From an uncultured bacterium (lineage in GTDB: Bacteria; Patescibacteriota; Minisyncoccia; Phycocordibacterales; CAIJYI01): a stretch of DNA of 32,532 nucleotides. The position numbers and the translations under genes are program-made. Positions 16,654 through 26,211 of the stretch are shown here, piece after piece; position 1 is the first letter of the stretch, and each line of letters begins with the position of its first letter. The notes under the pieces are model-generated. The model was not told where the DNA came from and ran no database searches. It was given only the letters and a program-made list of their open reading frames with translations. The stretch is from positions 1 to 32,532 of the forward strand of contig CAIJYI010000040.1 in the NCBI GenBank assembly GCA_903824855.1. The letters run 5' to 3'.

Positions 16654-17580
16654 TTACTCTTCTTTTGTAGCTTCGTCGTCTTCGCGGTGATTTTTTATCA
16701 ATCTGATATTTTTTTCACATAAATCCAGCTCTTCGCTGAATTCCTTCTTGTTTCTTTCTTTAAGATAGAAATACGCGGAAGCACTAAGGATTGCGATGGT
16801 TGCTGATATTGCCAACGCAAATTGAGTGGCAGCGCCGAGTGTACTCATCATCGAAAGAGTTTCGCTGGCGTAACCTGACACACCCGAGTAGTCGGCATTA
16901 TACACATAAAGATACATTATGTATGCCGCAACACTTATAACAACACCAACAGCACTCACCACCATAGTATTGTGTGGAATAATAGTATCACGATAAAGAT
17001 AACCATCACGTGCTTTTGTTGCGCTGTTTAAGCTTTTTCTTCGATCGGCCAATTTTCTTTGGTTTTTCTCAACCGATTCAATGATTTTTCTTCTCTCGTT
17101 TGTTTCTTCCGGTACGTCTCCGGCGCGATATTTTTTCACCAAATCAAGCATTTTTTCATTTTGTTCCAATTCTGCTTGAAACTCAATCTTGTTTTTGTTT
17201 TTAGTGAAGAAATAGGCGATAGTGCTCATTATACCGGTTGCGAAAGCAATTGCACCTGAAATAAAGCAGGTTACCCCAAGGGTATTCGAATGAATTGATG
17301 CGTTCGTAATAATATCGTGAGATATATATATGGCTGATGGATTTTCAGGAGCGAATGTCCAAATAAAATTGTACCAAACATGCCAACGAATTATGTCTCC
17401 AACAATTGCCAATATTATCACAATAACACTGGTAATCATTATGTATCGGAAAAATTGTGTGTTTCGGTATAAATACCCGTTTCTTTCATCTTTCACACCA
17501 TCAATCAACTTTCTTCGATCTTCAAGGACTCGTTGTTCTTTTTCAACATCTTCTATTGTTTGTCTTCTTTCTGTACTCAT
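16654..17580 (-). CDS. Membrane protein made of two tandem homologous modules (internal duplication)
   Basis: Start moved to ATG 17580 (MSTERRQ...) with AGAGGTG about 6 nt upstream; ERRQTIEDVEKEQRVLEDRRK..GYLYRNT and ERRKIIESVEKNQRKLADRRK..GYLYRDT repeat. Confidence 0.9.
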   Translation of the reverse strand: MSTERRQTIEDVEKEQRVLEDRRKLIDGVKDERNGYLYRNTQFFRYIMITSVIVIILAIVGDIIRWHVWYNFIWTFAPENPSAIYISHDIITNASIHSNTLGVTCFISGAIAFATGIMSTIAYFFTKNKNKIEFQAELEQNEKMLDLVKKYRAGDVPEETNERRKIIESVEKNQRKLADRRKSLNSATKARDGYLYRDTIIPHNTMVVSAVGVVISVAAYIMYLYVYNADYSGVSGYASETLSMMSTLGAATQFALAISATIAILSASAYFYLKERNKKEFSEELDLCEKNIRLIKNHREDDEATKEE

Positions 17581-17589
17581 TTTAATCAC

Positions 17590-17640
17590 CTCTTTTGTGA
17601 AATTTCAAGAATCTTAGTCTGACAAAAGAGTATCACATAT
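17590..17640 (-). promoter_or_regulatory. 9-bp inverted repeat sequestering the Shine-Dalgarno of the duplicated membrane protein
   Basis: CTCTTTTGT (17590-17598) and ACAAAAGAG (17632-17640); in the - strand RNA the 3' arm ACAAAAGAG runs into GTGATTAAAATG. Confidence 0.55.
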
Positions 17641-17735
17641 ACACACAAAAGTCAATAATAATCGTATTTTTTCTTCGTTTTATCGGTAATTGTGGTATTA
17701 TAAGCATATTAAAAATCTTATTTTCTATAACACCT

Positions 17736-18521
17736 ATGATATTCGCTAAAAAATCACTCGGGCAGAATTTTCTCACAAACACGGGGATTGTGGCATCAAT
17801 TGTTGATGCGGCGTCTATTATTCCTCTCGAAACGGTTCTTGAGATCGGCCCGGGAAAGGGGATTTTAACACAAGAGCTTTTAAAAAGAGGGGCGAAAGTA
17901 ATCGCCGTTGAAAAAGATGATGAGCTTATTCCTTTTTTAGAGGAGAAATTCAAGAAAGAGATTGATGAAAAACAGCTTATCCTGATACATGATGATATTT
18001 TAAACTTAGAATCCGCAAAAAACACTGCTTTTAATTTAAAAGATTACAAACTCGTCGCAAATATTCCCTATTACATCACCGGATTGATTATTCGAAAATT
18101 CCTTACCACAAAAAATCAACCGAAACAGATGGTACTTTTGGTACAAAAAGAGGTCGCGGAACGAATTATTGCAGAAAACGGAAAAAAAAGCCTTCTTTCT
18201 GTAAGTGTTAAAGTGTATGGGACTCCAAAATATATTAAAACAGTAAAAGCGGGAAGTTTTACTCCGGCACCAAAAGTTGATTCAGCGATTCTTCTTATTG
18301 ATAACATATCAAAGAATTTCTTTAATAATATTACAGAGGAACGTTTTTTTGAGGTGTTGCATGCGGGTTTTGCCCACAAAAGAAAACAGCTCTTCGGAAA
18401 TTTAAGAGCTGTTTTTGATGAAAATATTTTAAGGGAGAAGATGAAAATGGCGGAAATTCCTGAAAATACAAGGGCGGAAGATTTATCTTTAGAAAATTGG
18501 CGGAAACTTTCGGAAAAATAA
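17736..18521 (+). CDS. rsmA: 16S rRNA (adenine1518-N6/adenine1519-N6)-dimethyltransferase
   Basis: KKSLGQNFLTN; VLEIGPGKGILTQELL; LVANIPYYIT; FTPAPKVDSAIL; FAHKRKQLFGNL. Confidence 0.97.
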   Translation: MIFAKKSLGQNFLTNTGIVASIVDAASIIPLETVLEIGPGKGILTQELLKRGAKVIAVEKDDELIPFLEEKFKKEIDEKQLILIHDDILNLESAKNTAFNLKDYKLVANIPYYITGLIIRKFLTTKNQPKQMVLLVQKEVAERIIAENGKKSLLSVSVKVYGTPKYIKTVKAGSFTPAPKVDSAILLIDNISKNFFNNITEERFFEVLHAGFAHKRKQLFGNLRAVFDENILREKMKMAEIPENTRAEDLSLENWRKLSEK

Positions 18522-18526
18522 CTATT

Positions 18527-18961
18527 TTAACCGCCGGTACAAGTGCCGGCTGCCGGTCCGGAAAGAGTTGTACCAACATAGCGGATTATTCCGTCTACTC
18601 TTTCGACGTCGGTGCACGGAGGCCAAGAAGTCGGTTTCAAACACACCCCACCAGGCCACGCATCCCCGAGAACACACTGACCGGCGGTGAGGTTATACCA
18701 CATATATAACTTTGAACCGGCGGTAAATAAGAAAGTTCCTTCGCGTGGCCCCCCGACGGTAATTTTTAATCCATTACAACAAACATAGACGGAACGAATC
18801 GGACCACCAAAACAAAGTGTCCCCTGACTGGTTGTGCAATACGCACCAACTCTATTTGTTTTATATAAAAAAGCCCCGGTAATTATTCCCAAACTCACCA
18901 CAAGAGAGAGAAATACCAGTGTTATTTTTGAGGAAAAAATTTTTTTTATTTTTGAAAACAT
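18527..18961 (-). CDS. Exported/membrane-anchored Cys-rich hypothetical protein
   Basis: N-terminal KITLVFLSLVVSLGIITGAFLY; six or more Cys in the mature region; convergent with rsmA with a 5-bp gap. Confidence 0.8.
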   Translation of the reverse strand: MFSKIKKIFSSKITLVFLSLVVSLGIITGAFLYKTNRVGAYCTTSQGTLCFGGPIRSVYVCCNGLKITVGGPREGTFLFTAGSKLYMWYNLTAGQCVLGDAWPGGVCLKPTSWPPCTDVERVDGIIRYVGTTLSGPAAGTCTGG

Positions 18962-18978
18962 ATTTTTGTATTTCGATA

Positions 18979-19998
18979 TTAAATATCGGCAATAAAAAAG
19001 GCGCAGTTACTCATACCGTTATCGTTCATAATACAAACGGGGTATTTAACGGCAGGGAAGTCGCTCGTTATATATTCATTAAAATGAGCTCGGAGATAGG
19101 TACTGCTGGCTACGGTTAATCCTGAGTTGGCCGGTATTATATCGGGAATATTCATCGTAAAAGCAAGTGTTTTTCCATCAGTAGAAGTAACGTTATAAAA
19201 AGTTTCACTGCCGGCAATAATTTTATTGGCTGATTTTGTAATTCCGGAGCCATGAATAATAACATTTACCTTTCCGGAACCATGATTCGGTTCTAAAGAG
19301 GCTATGACAACATTCTCACCAAGTCCGGCAACCGGCCCGGTTGGAATACTCGTCAAAGCGGTGCTTCCCGTCGGTTGTGTTCCTGATACTTTGCTTTTTG
19401 AAAGAGAATTCATTAAGGCTCTGGTTGAAGCACCAAAATATCCGGTCCCGGAGGAAAGTCCGTTCGGCGTAAGCACTTCACCTCGATGTTTTTCCTGCAA
19501 TTTAACGACCGCGGCTTTTGTTTTTGCACCAAAATAGGTCGTTTCATTCCCAGCAGAACCCACACCGGTTACTGAAACGACTGTATCCGTGTCTTCATTG
19601 AGGGCTTTTTGCAACAATAAAACTTGAGCATCAGTATCGCCGAGTTTCAGATTTTTCGTAAAAACATCGGTTCCGGAGGTTCCGGTACCTGATACTGTTG
19701 TTGAATTTGTGTTTGTTGTCGCAGGAACAAGGGTGCTTGGTTGACCCATTATTGAATAGAGAACGGAATCAGGAAGTTGACCTTTGAGTATCTTTTCCAT
19801 AAGGAGAAGTCTCGCTTTTCTCTCTTCTGCAGCTGCCGTACCGTCATCAACCGTTGGAATAAACTCAGTGACGGTTGTCGTCGACGTTGTAGAGGTGGTT
19901 CCAGCGACGGTTTGTCCTAAAACAACTCCGGAAAATGTTCCCCAAAAAAAGAAGAACCCGAGCACACCAAAAATAAATTTTATTTTATAATTTTTCAT
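18979..19998 (-). CDS. Exported protein with a peptidoglycan-binding (PG_binding_1-like) domain and a C-terminal IPT/TIG-like domain
   Basis: LGDTDAQVLLLQKALN..YFGAKTKAAVVKLQEKH..GYFGASTRALMNSL; IASLEPNHGSGKVNVIIHGSGI. Confidence 0.85.
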   Translation of the reverse strand: MKNYKIKFIFGVLGFFFFWGTFSGVVLGQTVAGTTSTTSTTTVTEFIPTVDDGTAAAEERKARLLLMEKILKGQLPDSVLYSIMGQPSTLVPATTNTNSTTVSGTGTSGTDVFTKNLKLGDTDAQVLLLQKALNEDTDTVVSVTGVGSAGNETTYFGAKTKAAVVKLQEKHRGEVLTPNGLSSGTGYFGASTRALMNSLSKSKVSGTQPTGSTALTSIPTGPVAGLGENVVIASLEPNHGSGKVNVIIHGSGITKSANKIIAGSETFYNVTSTDGKTLAFTMNIPDIIPANSGLTVASSTYLRAHFNEYITSDFPAVKYPVCIMNDNGMSNCAFFIADI

Positions 19999-20019
19999 AT
20001 TTTATAGATAATTATTATT

Positions 20020-20060
20020 TTTCCCCGCGGTGTTTTTTCAATAAAAAAAGAACGGGGAAA
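20020..20060 (-). other. Large hairpin in the leader of the peptidoglycan-binding protein gene
   Basis: TTTCCCCG (20020-20027)/CGGGGAAA (20053-20060) with inner TTTTTT/AAAAAA. Confidence 0.5.
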
Positions 20061-20104
20061 TGATATCTTTATAGTATCACGGAATGGCGTCAAAAGAATG
20101 TAGG

Positions 20105-20134
20105 TTATCCACATTTTTAATTTTTATATATAAT
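20105..20134 (+). promoter_or_regulatory. TTATCCACA (DnaA-box consensus) and TATAAT element upstream of the T4SS-like locus
   Basis: TTATCCACA 20105-20113; TATAAT 20129-20134. Confidence 0.4.
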
Positions 20135-20183
20135 AAATACTGATATACTTTACAATAGGTGAGGATTCTCTTTACCATATTCT

Positions 20184-21188
20184 ATGAATTACCTCCCGAG
20201 TAAAAGATTCTTTTATGTGGTCGCAACAATAACTGTTATTGTTGCGTGTATTTTTGGCATTCAAGCGTGGCGAAAAAACATCGCAGAGCAAAATGCAAAA
20301 ATCGCTTTGGAGAAAATCAACAAGTACGCGACATCCAATGCAAATATTGATACTGACGGCGACGGTCTTCTCGATTGGGAAGAGGCAATGTGGGGCACAG
20401 ATTTCAAAAATCCCGACACTGACGGCGACGGCACCTCAGATGGCGCTGAAGTTGCGTTAGGAAGAGATCCACTGACAAAAGGCCCAAACGATTACATTAA
20501 TTATCTAAGTGTAAAAAGCACAACTACTCCTCCAACACTGACCTCTATGAGTAATCTTACGGAAACGGAAAAAATGATGCGAAGCATTCTTGCTCTTGCC
20601 GTCAAAGACAACGGATCAAACCAAGACTTACCCGCTACGGTAGCAAAAAGTATCGTCTCTTCAATAAACGAAAAGAGCACCGCGATTCCGGCAACCTTTT
20701 CTTCAAACAATATTAAAATAGTCACCGAGACAGAGGCTTCTTTAAGAGAATACGGCAATGCTTTAGGTAGCATATTTAAAAAATATGATTCTCAAGAGCT
20801 TGAACAAAACAAACTTTCTATCGCTTTAGTTAATTCACTAAAAACAAGAGATAACGCCGTTTTTGACGTCATCACAACCCTCGTTAAACAAAGAGAGAGT
20901 CAAATTGCCTCAATTTTAAAACTCAAAACACCGAGCGAGGTGGTTATATTACAAATAAATCTTCTCAATAGTCTTTCGGGTATTATTATTTCAATGCAAA
21001 ATTGCGGTTACATGATTACCGATCCGGCACGTGGACTTATCGGAATGAAACAATATCAAAGCGAAGCCACCATACTTGGAACACAAATAAACGCCATCAC
21101 CAATCATTTTGATAATTCAGGCATTACTTTTACCGCAAGTGAGGGTGGTTCTTTTTTCCGAGAAACAGCGACGAGTACCACCATATAA
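20184..21188 (+). CDS. Membrane-anchored protein with thrombospondin type 3-like calcium-binding repeats
   Basis: TM near N-terminus; DTDGDGLLDWEEAMWGTDFKNPDTDGDGTSDGAEVALGRDPLTKGPND. Confidence 0.88.
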   Translation: MNYLPSKRFFYVVATITVIVACIFGIQAWRKNIAEQNAKIALEKINKYATSNANIDTDGDGLLDWEEAMWGTDFKNPDTDGDGTSDGAEVALGRDPLTKGPNDYINYLSVKSTTTPPTLTSMSNLTETEKMMRSILALAVKDNGSNQDLPATVAKSIVSSINEKSTAIPATFSSNNIKIVTETEASLREYGNALGSIFKKYDSQELEQNKLSIALVNSLKTRDNAVFDVITTLVKQRESQIASILKLKTPSEVVILQINLLNSLSGIIISMQNCGYMITDPARGLIGMKQYQSEATILGTQINAITNHFDNSGITFTASEGGSFFRETATSTTI

Positions 21189-21248
21189 TAGAAAAAAGTA
21201 TTTTCAATAATAAATAATTTTCAACCAATAGAAATTTTAAAAAGTTTT

Positions 21249-22193
21249 ATGATTATGTTTAAAAAAATTATCTCTCCAGTTCTTACTTTTGCTTTTGTCA
21301 CTTCTTTTTTCTTTTTCCAAGGAACAAGCGTGTTTGCACAAAGGACTCCATATTCTGTCCTCATTCCGACCGCAGAAATGAGAACACCACTTATTGAAGC
21401 AAAAGATCTTGACTCTTGTCTTCTCAGTCTTATAAATACCGTAGGCAGTGTGGTTAGCGGTGGGGGATTAACCGGAGGTGGTTGCAGTTGGGACTCTATA
21501 GCGTGGATGGCAGCAAAAGCCCTTACAACAATTGAATTCAACGGAATGGTGAAGATGGTTCAAACCGGATATTTTGATACAGGAACCTCATGGCTTGATA
21601 ACCCTCAATCATACTATTCAAGCGTAAACACAGAAACAACTGATTATTTTTTCGCAAACGATTATAATAATTCAACACTGCTTCCAACAATTAAAGGAAA
21701 CGTAAGATCGTCTATTTTACGAAGAGAAACGACTCCTTTTACACAGAGTATTTCTTCCGGAATGGATTTTCCGGGAGGAGAGTCCGGATATCAGGCCTTC
21801 CTCGCAGATTGGAACGCTTGTCCAACGGGAAACCCTTGGGATTGTTACGCTGCATTACAGTCACCAAAAAATGATGCTTTTTCTGTCCAAATGCGAACAC
21901 AACAAGAACTCTCAAGGGTTCAAAATACCGCACTTACTCATGCAACAAACGAAGTCCTTGCCGGGAGCGGGTATCGTGACGTAAAAACAAATTGTGTTTA
22001 CGGTCATTATATCGGTTGCGTATCTCAAACCCCGGGAAGCACCCTTGAAGCCCAGATTAACGATTATTTAAGCACATCAAATGTTCAATTAACCAGCGCG
22101 GACGAATTAGACGAAACAGTAACCACTGCCGTGCAAAATCTTTACGGGGTAATGGTTAACTGGCTAAACAACAAAAGTCTTTCGGGATTATAA
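21249..22193 (+). CDS. Exported hypothetical protein in the T4SS-like locus
   Basis: Signal peptide KKIISPVLTFAFVTSFFFFQGTSVFAQ; 314 aa. Confidence 0.82.
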   Translation: MIMFKKIISPVLTFAFVTSFFFFQGTSVFAQRTPYSVLIPTAEMRTPLIEAKDLDSCLLSLINTVGSVVSGGGLTGGGCSWDSIAWMAAKALTTIEFNGMVKMVQTGYFDTGTSWLDNPQSYYSSVNTETTDYFFANDYNNSTLLPTIKGNVRSSILRRETTPFTQSISSGMDFPGGESGYQAFLADWNACPTGNPWDCYAALQSPKNDAFSVQMRTQQELSRVQNTALTHATNEVLAGSGYRDVKTNCVYGHYIGCVSQTPGSTLEAQINDYLSTSNVQLTSADELDETVTTAVQNLYGVMVNWLNNKSLSGL

Positions 22194-22199
22194 AATAAA

Positions 22200-24554
22200 A
22201 TGTTTTCGAATAGTATAAAGAGTACCATTGCAAAGATATTTATTCTTTTGGTTGTCACACCAATATTTTTCAGCGCGGTTGACACACATGCTCAAGCAGC
22301 TAATCCTCCAACAACAGCACAAGACGAGAAAAGTATTCCTGATTCTTTAAACCTTGACTGTGGGATTGGTACCATTGCCGCTTGTATTGTTTTATACACA
22401 ACGTGGGCTCTTTTTATAAAACTCCCCGGGTGGCTTCTGACTTTTGCCTCAAAAATCAGTAATACAATATTTGCTTATGGATTAAGTAGCGACACTTTTA
22501 ATCAACCCGGTTTTATTAATCCCGGTTGGGTAATTTGTCGTGATGTCGTCAATACTTTTTTCATCTTTGCTCTTCTCTACCTCGCAATAATGACGATTAT
22601 CGGAAAATTGGGTGGAGCAATGAAGTCGCAACTCGTTACTCTTATCATTGTCGCGATATTCATGAATTTCAGCATGTATATCACGCGCTTCGTGATAGAT
22701 GTTGGAAATGTCGTTGCTCTTGAGTTTTACAATGCTTTTCCTGATCCTCCACAAGGCTCTTATGTTATAACAATTCCGGGAATAGCGCAGAGGGATATTT
22801 TTGGCGGATTCTATGGAACGATAACACACGATATCATTAATATGACCAGCTCGTGGAGTAATGTTCAACTCAGTGAGCAGTGGCCATGGTACGTTTTCTT
22901 GTTTTTCTGCTTAGGTATTATTCAATTGGTTTTTATTTTTGTCATATTAGCGGCTTCATTTTTTATGGTTGCACGCGTAGCAACTCTATGGATATTAATG
23001 ATTGTTTCCCCTATCGCTTTTTTCGCTTATGGAATCCCTAAGTTTAGTGCAACATGGTCAACATGGACGGGGGAGCTTACGAAACAAGTCTTTTTTCCTG
23101 CGATTTTACTTTTCTTTATTTACCTCGCGATTTTGTTGAGCGATGCAACCGTGAAAACTTTTATGACCGCGGCCGGAAATTTTGAAAACGTAGATAATTC
23201 TGAGATATTTAGCAAATTAATTACAACAGCCCTTCATTTTGCTTGTGTGGCAGCCTTTTTACTTTATGGTCTTTCAAAAGCTAAATCAGGGGCGAGCCAT
23301 GCTGCCGTATATGCGAGTAAATATCTTGGTGGTGCCACCTCGTTTGGTTTGGGTGCCGGACTTGGTGTTGCGGCAGCAGGAATGAGAAAGGGTGCCGGAT
23401 CTTATGCTGAGTGGAAAAACAGAAGCTTATCGGATGAGGATAAGGCAAAAATGACCACAACGAGGTTTGGACGAATGCAACTTGCAGCGCTTGATAAAGC
23501 ACAGACGGCAAGCTTTGATATCAGAAATACAAAAACTTTTGGAAATACAATTGGTGCGGCGGCTGGACTTGGTGGAATTAATTTTGGCCAAGGTGGGGGG
23601 CAGGGTGGTTACGCAAAAGGTTTGGGTGAGCGATTGGCTGAAAATACAAAATACTACAAGAACCTTAAAACGGACGAGCAGAAAGCTGCCTTTATTCAAA
23701 ATCTCTCAGGTACTGGTATTTTGGGCGCCGGTCCTACAACTCTCATTAATCGAGATGACGCACCGAGACAGTTCTTCAACAGTCTTCCGGTGGCAGAACG
23801 ACAAAAACTTATCGCAAACTCAAAAGGAGACACACAAGCCTTCTTACAAAGAATCGGTAAAAGCCTCGGTGATAAATATTCTACGGATCAGTTATTGGAG
23901 TTATATAAAGCGGATGAACATAATCCAATTAAACAATCTGCTGTTATTAAAGACTTCTTGAACGGAAAGCAGGATGCCAGCGGAAACATTATTTCCGCTC
24001 CTCGAACTGAGAAAGAGATGACTGACATGTTGAAGAAGTTGTCGGTAACAGAAAGAGCTGAAATGGAAACAAGTCTGAAAGAAAGCCCTGTTGAATTAGA
24101 TAAGATTAAGACACTCAACCGTCAGATTCTTGAAAAACTAAAGGCAGAAAAACCGAAACAGTATGAAGCGGCGCTAAAAGAAACGGCCACCTATGAGAGG
24201 GAACAGAAATTCAAAGTATACAAAGACACTATTGATGAGAGTATAGCGAAATATCAGACAGCTTCTGACGCAGACAAACAGAATTTACAAAATAAAATCA
24301 ACGATGCACTTAATAATATCGACAGAAATAAGATTACAGAACTTAGTGGAGCCGTTCTTTCTCATGAATTAGTTGCGAAGAATTTAAAGAGGGAAGATCT
24401 TGATAAAATTACAAAATCAAACACGATAAGCATGTCGAGAGGGGAACAGGATGCAATGAAAACCAATGCCCTGAAGGGAAAAGATCAAGGGGTTATGGAT
24501 TTCTATAATTACGCTCCCGCAGCGAATAAAAACAAAAGGGCGAAGAAAAAATAA
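22200..24554 (+). CDS. VirB6/TrbL-like polytopic membrane protein with a long hydrophilic C-terminal tail
   Basis: Multiple TM segments in the first ~370 aa, then Gly/Ala-rich and charged ~400 aa; adjacent to PrgI/VirB4. Confidence 0.8.
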   Translation: MFSNSIKSTIAKIFILLVVTPIFFSAVDTHAQAANPPTTAQDEKSIPDSLNLDCGIGTIAACIVLYTTWALFIKLPGWLLTFASKISNTIFAYGLSSDTFNQPGFINPGWVICRDVVNTFFIFALLYLAIMTIIGKLGGAMKSQLVTLIIVAIFMNFSMYITRFVIDVGNVVALEFYNAFPDPPQGSYVITIPGIAQRDIFGGFYGTITHDIINMTSSWSNVQLSEQWPWYVFLFFCLGIIQLVFIFVILAASFFMVARVATLWILMIVSPIAFFAYGIPKFSATWSTWTGELTKQVFFPAILLFFIYLAILLSDATVKTFMTAAGNFENVDNSEIFSKLITTALHFACVAAFLLYGLSKAKSGASHAAVYASKYLGGATSFGLGAGLGVAAAGMRKGAGSYAEWKNRSLSDEDKAKMTTTRFGRMQLAALDKAQTASFDIRNTKTFGNTIGAAAGLGGINFGQGGGQGGYAKGLGERLAENTKYYKNLKTDEQKAAFIQNLSGTGILGAGPTTLINRDDAPRQFFNSLPVAERQKLIANSKGDTQAFLQRIGKSLGDKYSTDQLLELYKADEHNPIKQSAVIKDFLNGKQDASGNIISAPRTEKEMTDMLKKLSVTERAEMETSLKESPVELDKIKTLNRQILEKLKAEKPKQYEAALKETATYEREQKFKVYKDTIDESIAKYQTASDADKQNLQNKINDALNNIDRNKITELSGAVLSHELVAKNLKREDLDKITKSNTISMSRGEQDAMKTNALKGKDQGVMDFYNYAPAANKNKRAKKK

Positions 24555-24588
24555 TAAAAAATAAGAGTAAAAAATCAACCAATCAAAT

Positions 24589-25023
24589 ATGTCATACACA
24601 AGTGAAGAGCTCGATAAAATGTACGCAGAACTTCCTGAAGACGTAAAGGATGCGATGTCGTCTGTGGATACGGTTCAAGTAATGAAAGATATCAAAGATA
24701 AATACAATCTTCATTTAGATAAAGCGGGTGATTTATCTGCTGAAATAGCGATGCTTATGATGGGAGCTATTCCGCCACAAAGATTTATTACCAACATCCA
24801 AAGTTCGCTGGAAGTAGATAAGGCAACCGCAAAGGAAATCGCAACCATTGTAAATGATAGAATATTCCAAAAGATTCGCAATTCTTTAATGGAGATCCAT
24901 GACATGGCGGAAAAAAAGGATATTTCCGTACCACAAAAACCTGAGCAAGAAAACATCATCAAAGAGGAAACCCTGGAGATACCAAAAAAAGTCGTAATTG
25001 ACCCTTACAAAGAGGCGATATAG
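24589..25023 (+). CDS. Soluble helical hypothetical protein in the T4SS-like locus
   Basis: 144-aa ORF, LDKMYAELPEDVKDAMSSVDTVQVMKDIKDKYNLHLDKAGDLSAEIAMLMMG; TAG stop. Confidence 0.78.
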   Translation: MSYTSEELDKMYAELPEDVKDAMSSVDTVQVMKDIKDKYNLHLDKAGDLSAEIAMLMMGAIPPQRFITNIQSSLEVDKATAKEIATIVNDRIFQKIRNSLMEIHDMAEKKDISVPQKPEQENIIKEETLEIPKKVVIDPYKEAI

Positions 25024-25102
25024 TTGAACATTTTAAAAAAGGCAACCGATTTTCTTTGAAGGCTGTTTTATTCATGTTATATTTAAGTTGAGAGAAACAT
25101 TT

Positions 25103-25552
25103 ATGCAATATCACGTACCTCAATTTATTGAAGTGGAAGATAAGATATTTACCTTCATAACAATGAAGCAATTCCTCTATCTTCTTGGTGGAGGGGCTAT
25201 CTCCTATCTCGCTTATACCTACCTGATGATATATTTTGCTCTTCCGATAATCGCAGTTGCCGTTTCGTTTTCTCTTGCTCTTGCTTTCTATAAACCAAAC
25301 AATAAACCATTTATATTAATGGTTGAAGCATTTTTCTCTTATATTTTGTCTCCTCGTCTCTACATTTGGAAAAAAATACCAAAAACAAGAGAAGAGAAAT
25401 CAAAAGAAAAAGAGCAACCGGCAGCCTACATTCCTTCGTTATCCGAAAGTACACTCAAAGACCTTTCGTGGAGTCTCGATATTAAAGAACGTGACGGAGG
25501 AGGCACGGCACCAAAGGTGTCAAAAGGAATACCTTTATTGAAAGATTTATAA
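25103..25552 (+). CDS. PrgI family protein (T4SS inner-membrane component)
   Basis: MQYHVPQFIEVEDKIFTFITMKQFLYLLGGG; two TM; start set at ATG 25103 rather than TTG 25088. Confidence 0.88.
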   Translation: MQYHVPQFIEVEDKIFTFITMKQFLYLLGGGAISYLAYTYLMIYFALPIIAVAVSFSLALAFYKPNNKPFILMVEAFFSYILSPRLYIWKKIPKTREEKSKEKEQPAAYIPSLSESTLKDLSWSLDIKERDGGGTAPKVSKGIPLLKDL

Positions 25553-25562
25553 TTTAACAACG

Positions 25563-26207
25563 ATGCAAAAATCAAGACCGGCACAAGAATTTATACCGTT
25601 TAAAGAAATACGCGATGGTATTGTTATAATGAAAGACAATTCCTTTCGTGCTGTTCTTATGACCTCGTCTTTGAATCTTGCTTTGAAATCACAAGAGGAG
25701 CAGGAAGCCATCATCGCACAATTCCAAAATTTCCTTAATTCTCTCGAGTTTTCTATACAATTTTATATCCAATCCAGACGTTTAGATATTCGTCCTTACA
25801 TCGCCTCACTGCAAGAGAAGGAACGTGACCAAGTTAATGAGCTTATGAAAATTCAGACGCGGGAATATATTGATTTTATTAAGAACTTTACTGAAACGAC
25901 CAATATAATGTCTAAGAGTTTCTTTGTTGTTGTTCCTTACGCATCAAACCTTAGTTCATCAGTAACTCAGGGCAAATGGGGTTTTGCTTCCAAAACAGAC
26001 GATCGTTCAAAAACAAAAGAATGGCTTGAGAATTTTGAAGAAAGTAAGACCCAGCTTGAGCAAAGAGTGTCGATAGTCGAACAAGGTTTGTCCCGCTTCA
26101 GTATTCGCGTTGCACAACTTGGTACAGAAGAAGTCGTTGAGCTTTTTTATAAGATATTTAATCCGGGGGAATTGGATAAACCAATATCTCTTGAGTCTTC
26201 AAAATAA
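25563..26207 (+). CDS. TraC/VirB4 N-terminal-like protein encoded as a separate ORF
   Basis: FIPFKEIRDGIVIMKDNSFRAVLMTSSLNLALKSQEEQEAIIAQFQNFLNSLEFSIQFYIQSRRLD resembles the VirB4/TraC N-terminal region; 4 nt before the VirB4 ORF. Confidence 0.75.
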   Translation: MQKSRPAQEFIPFKEIRDGIVIMKDNSFRAVLMTSSLNLALKSQEEQEAIIAQFQNFLNSLEFSIQFYIQSRRLDIRPYIASLQEKERDQVNELMKIQTREYIDFIKNFTETTNIMSKSFFVVVPYASNLSSSVTQGKWGFASKTDDRSKTKEWLENFEESKTQLEQRVSIVEQGLSRFSIRVAQLGTEEVVELFYKIFNPGELDKPISLESSK

Positions 26208-26211
26208 AAAA

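Noticed and set aside
26110-26211. Upstream extension of VirB4 overlapping the TraC-N ORF
   Set aside because: Out-of-frame overlap; ATG 26212 follows the upstream stop and starts a plausible N-terminus (MGFFAKKTEKKE).
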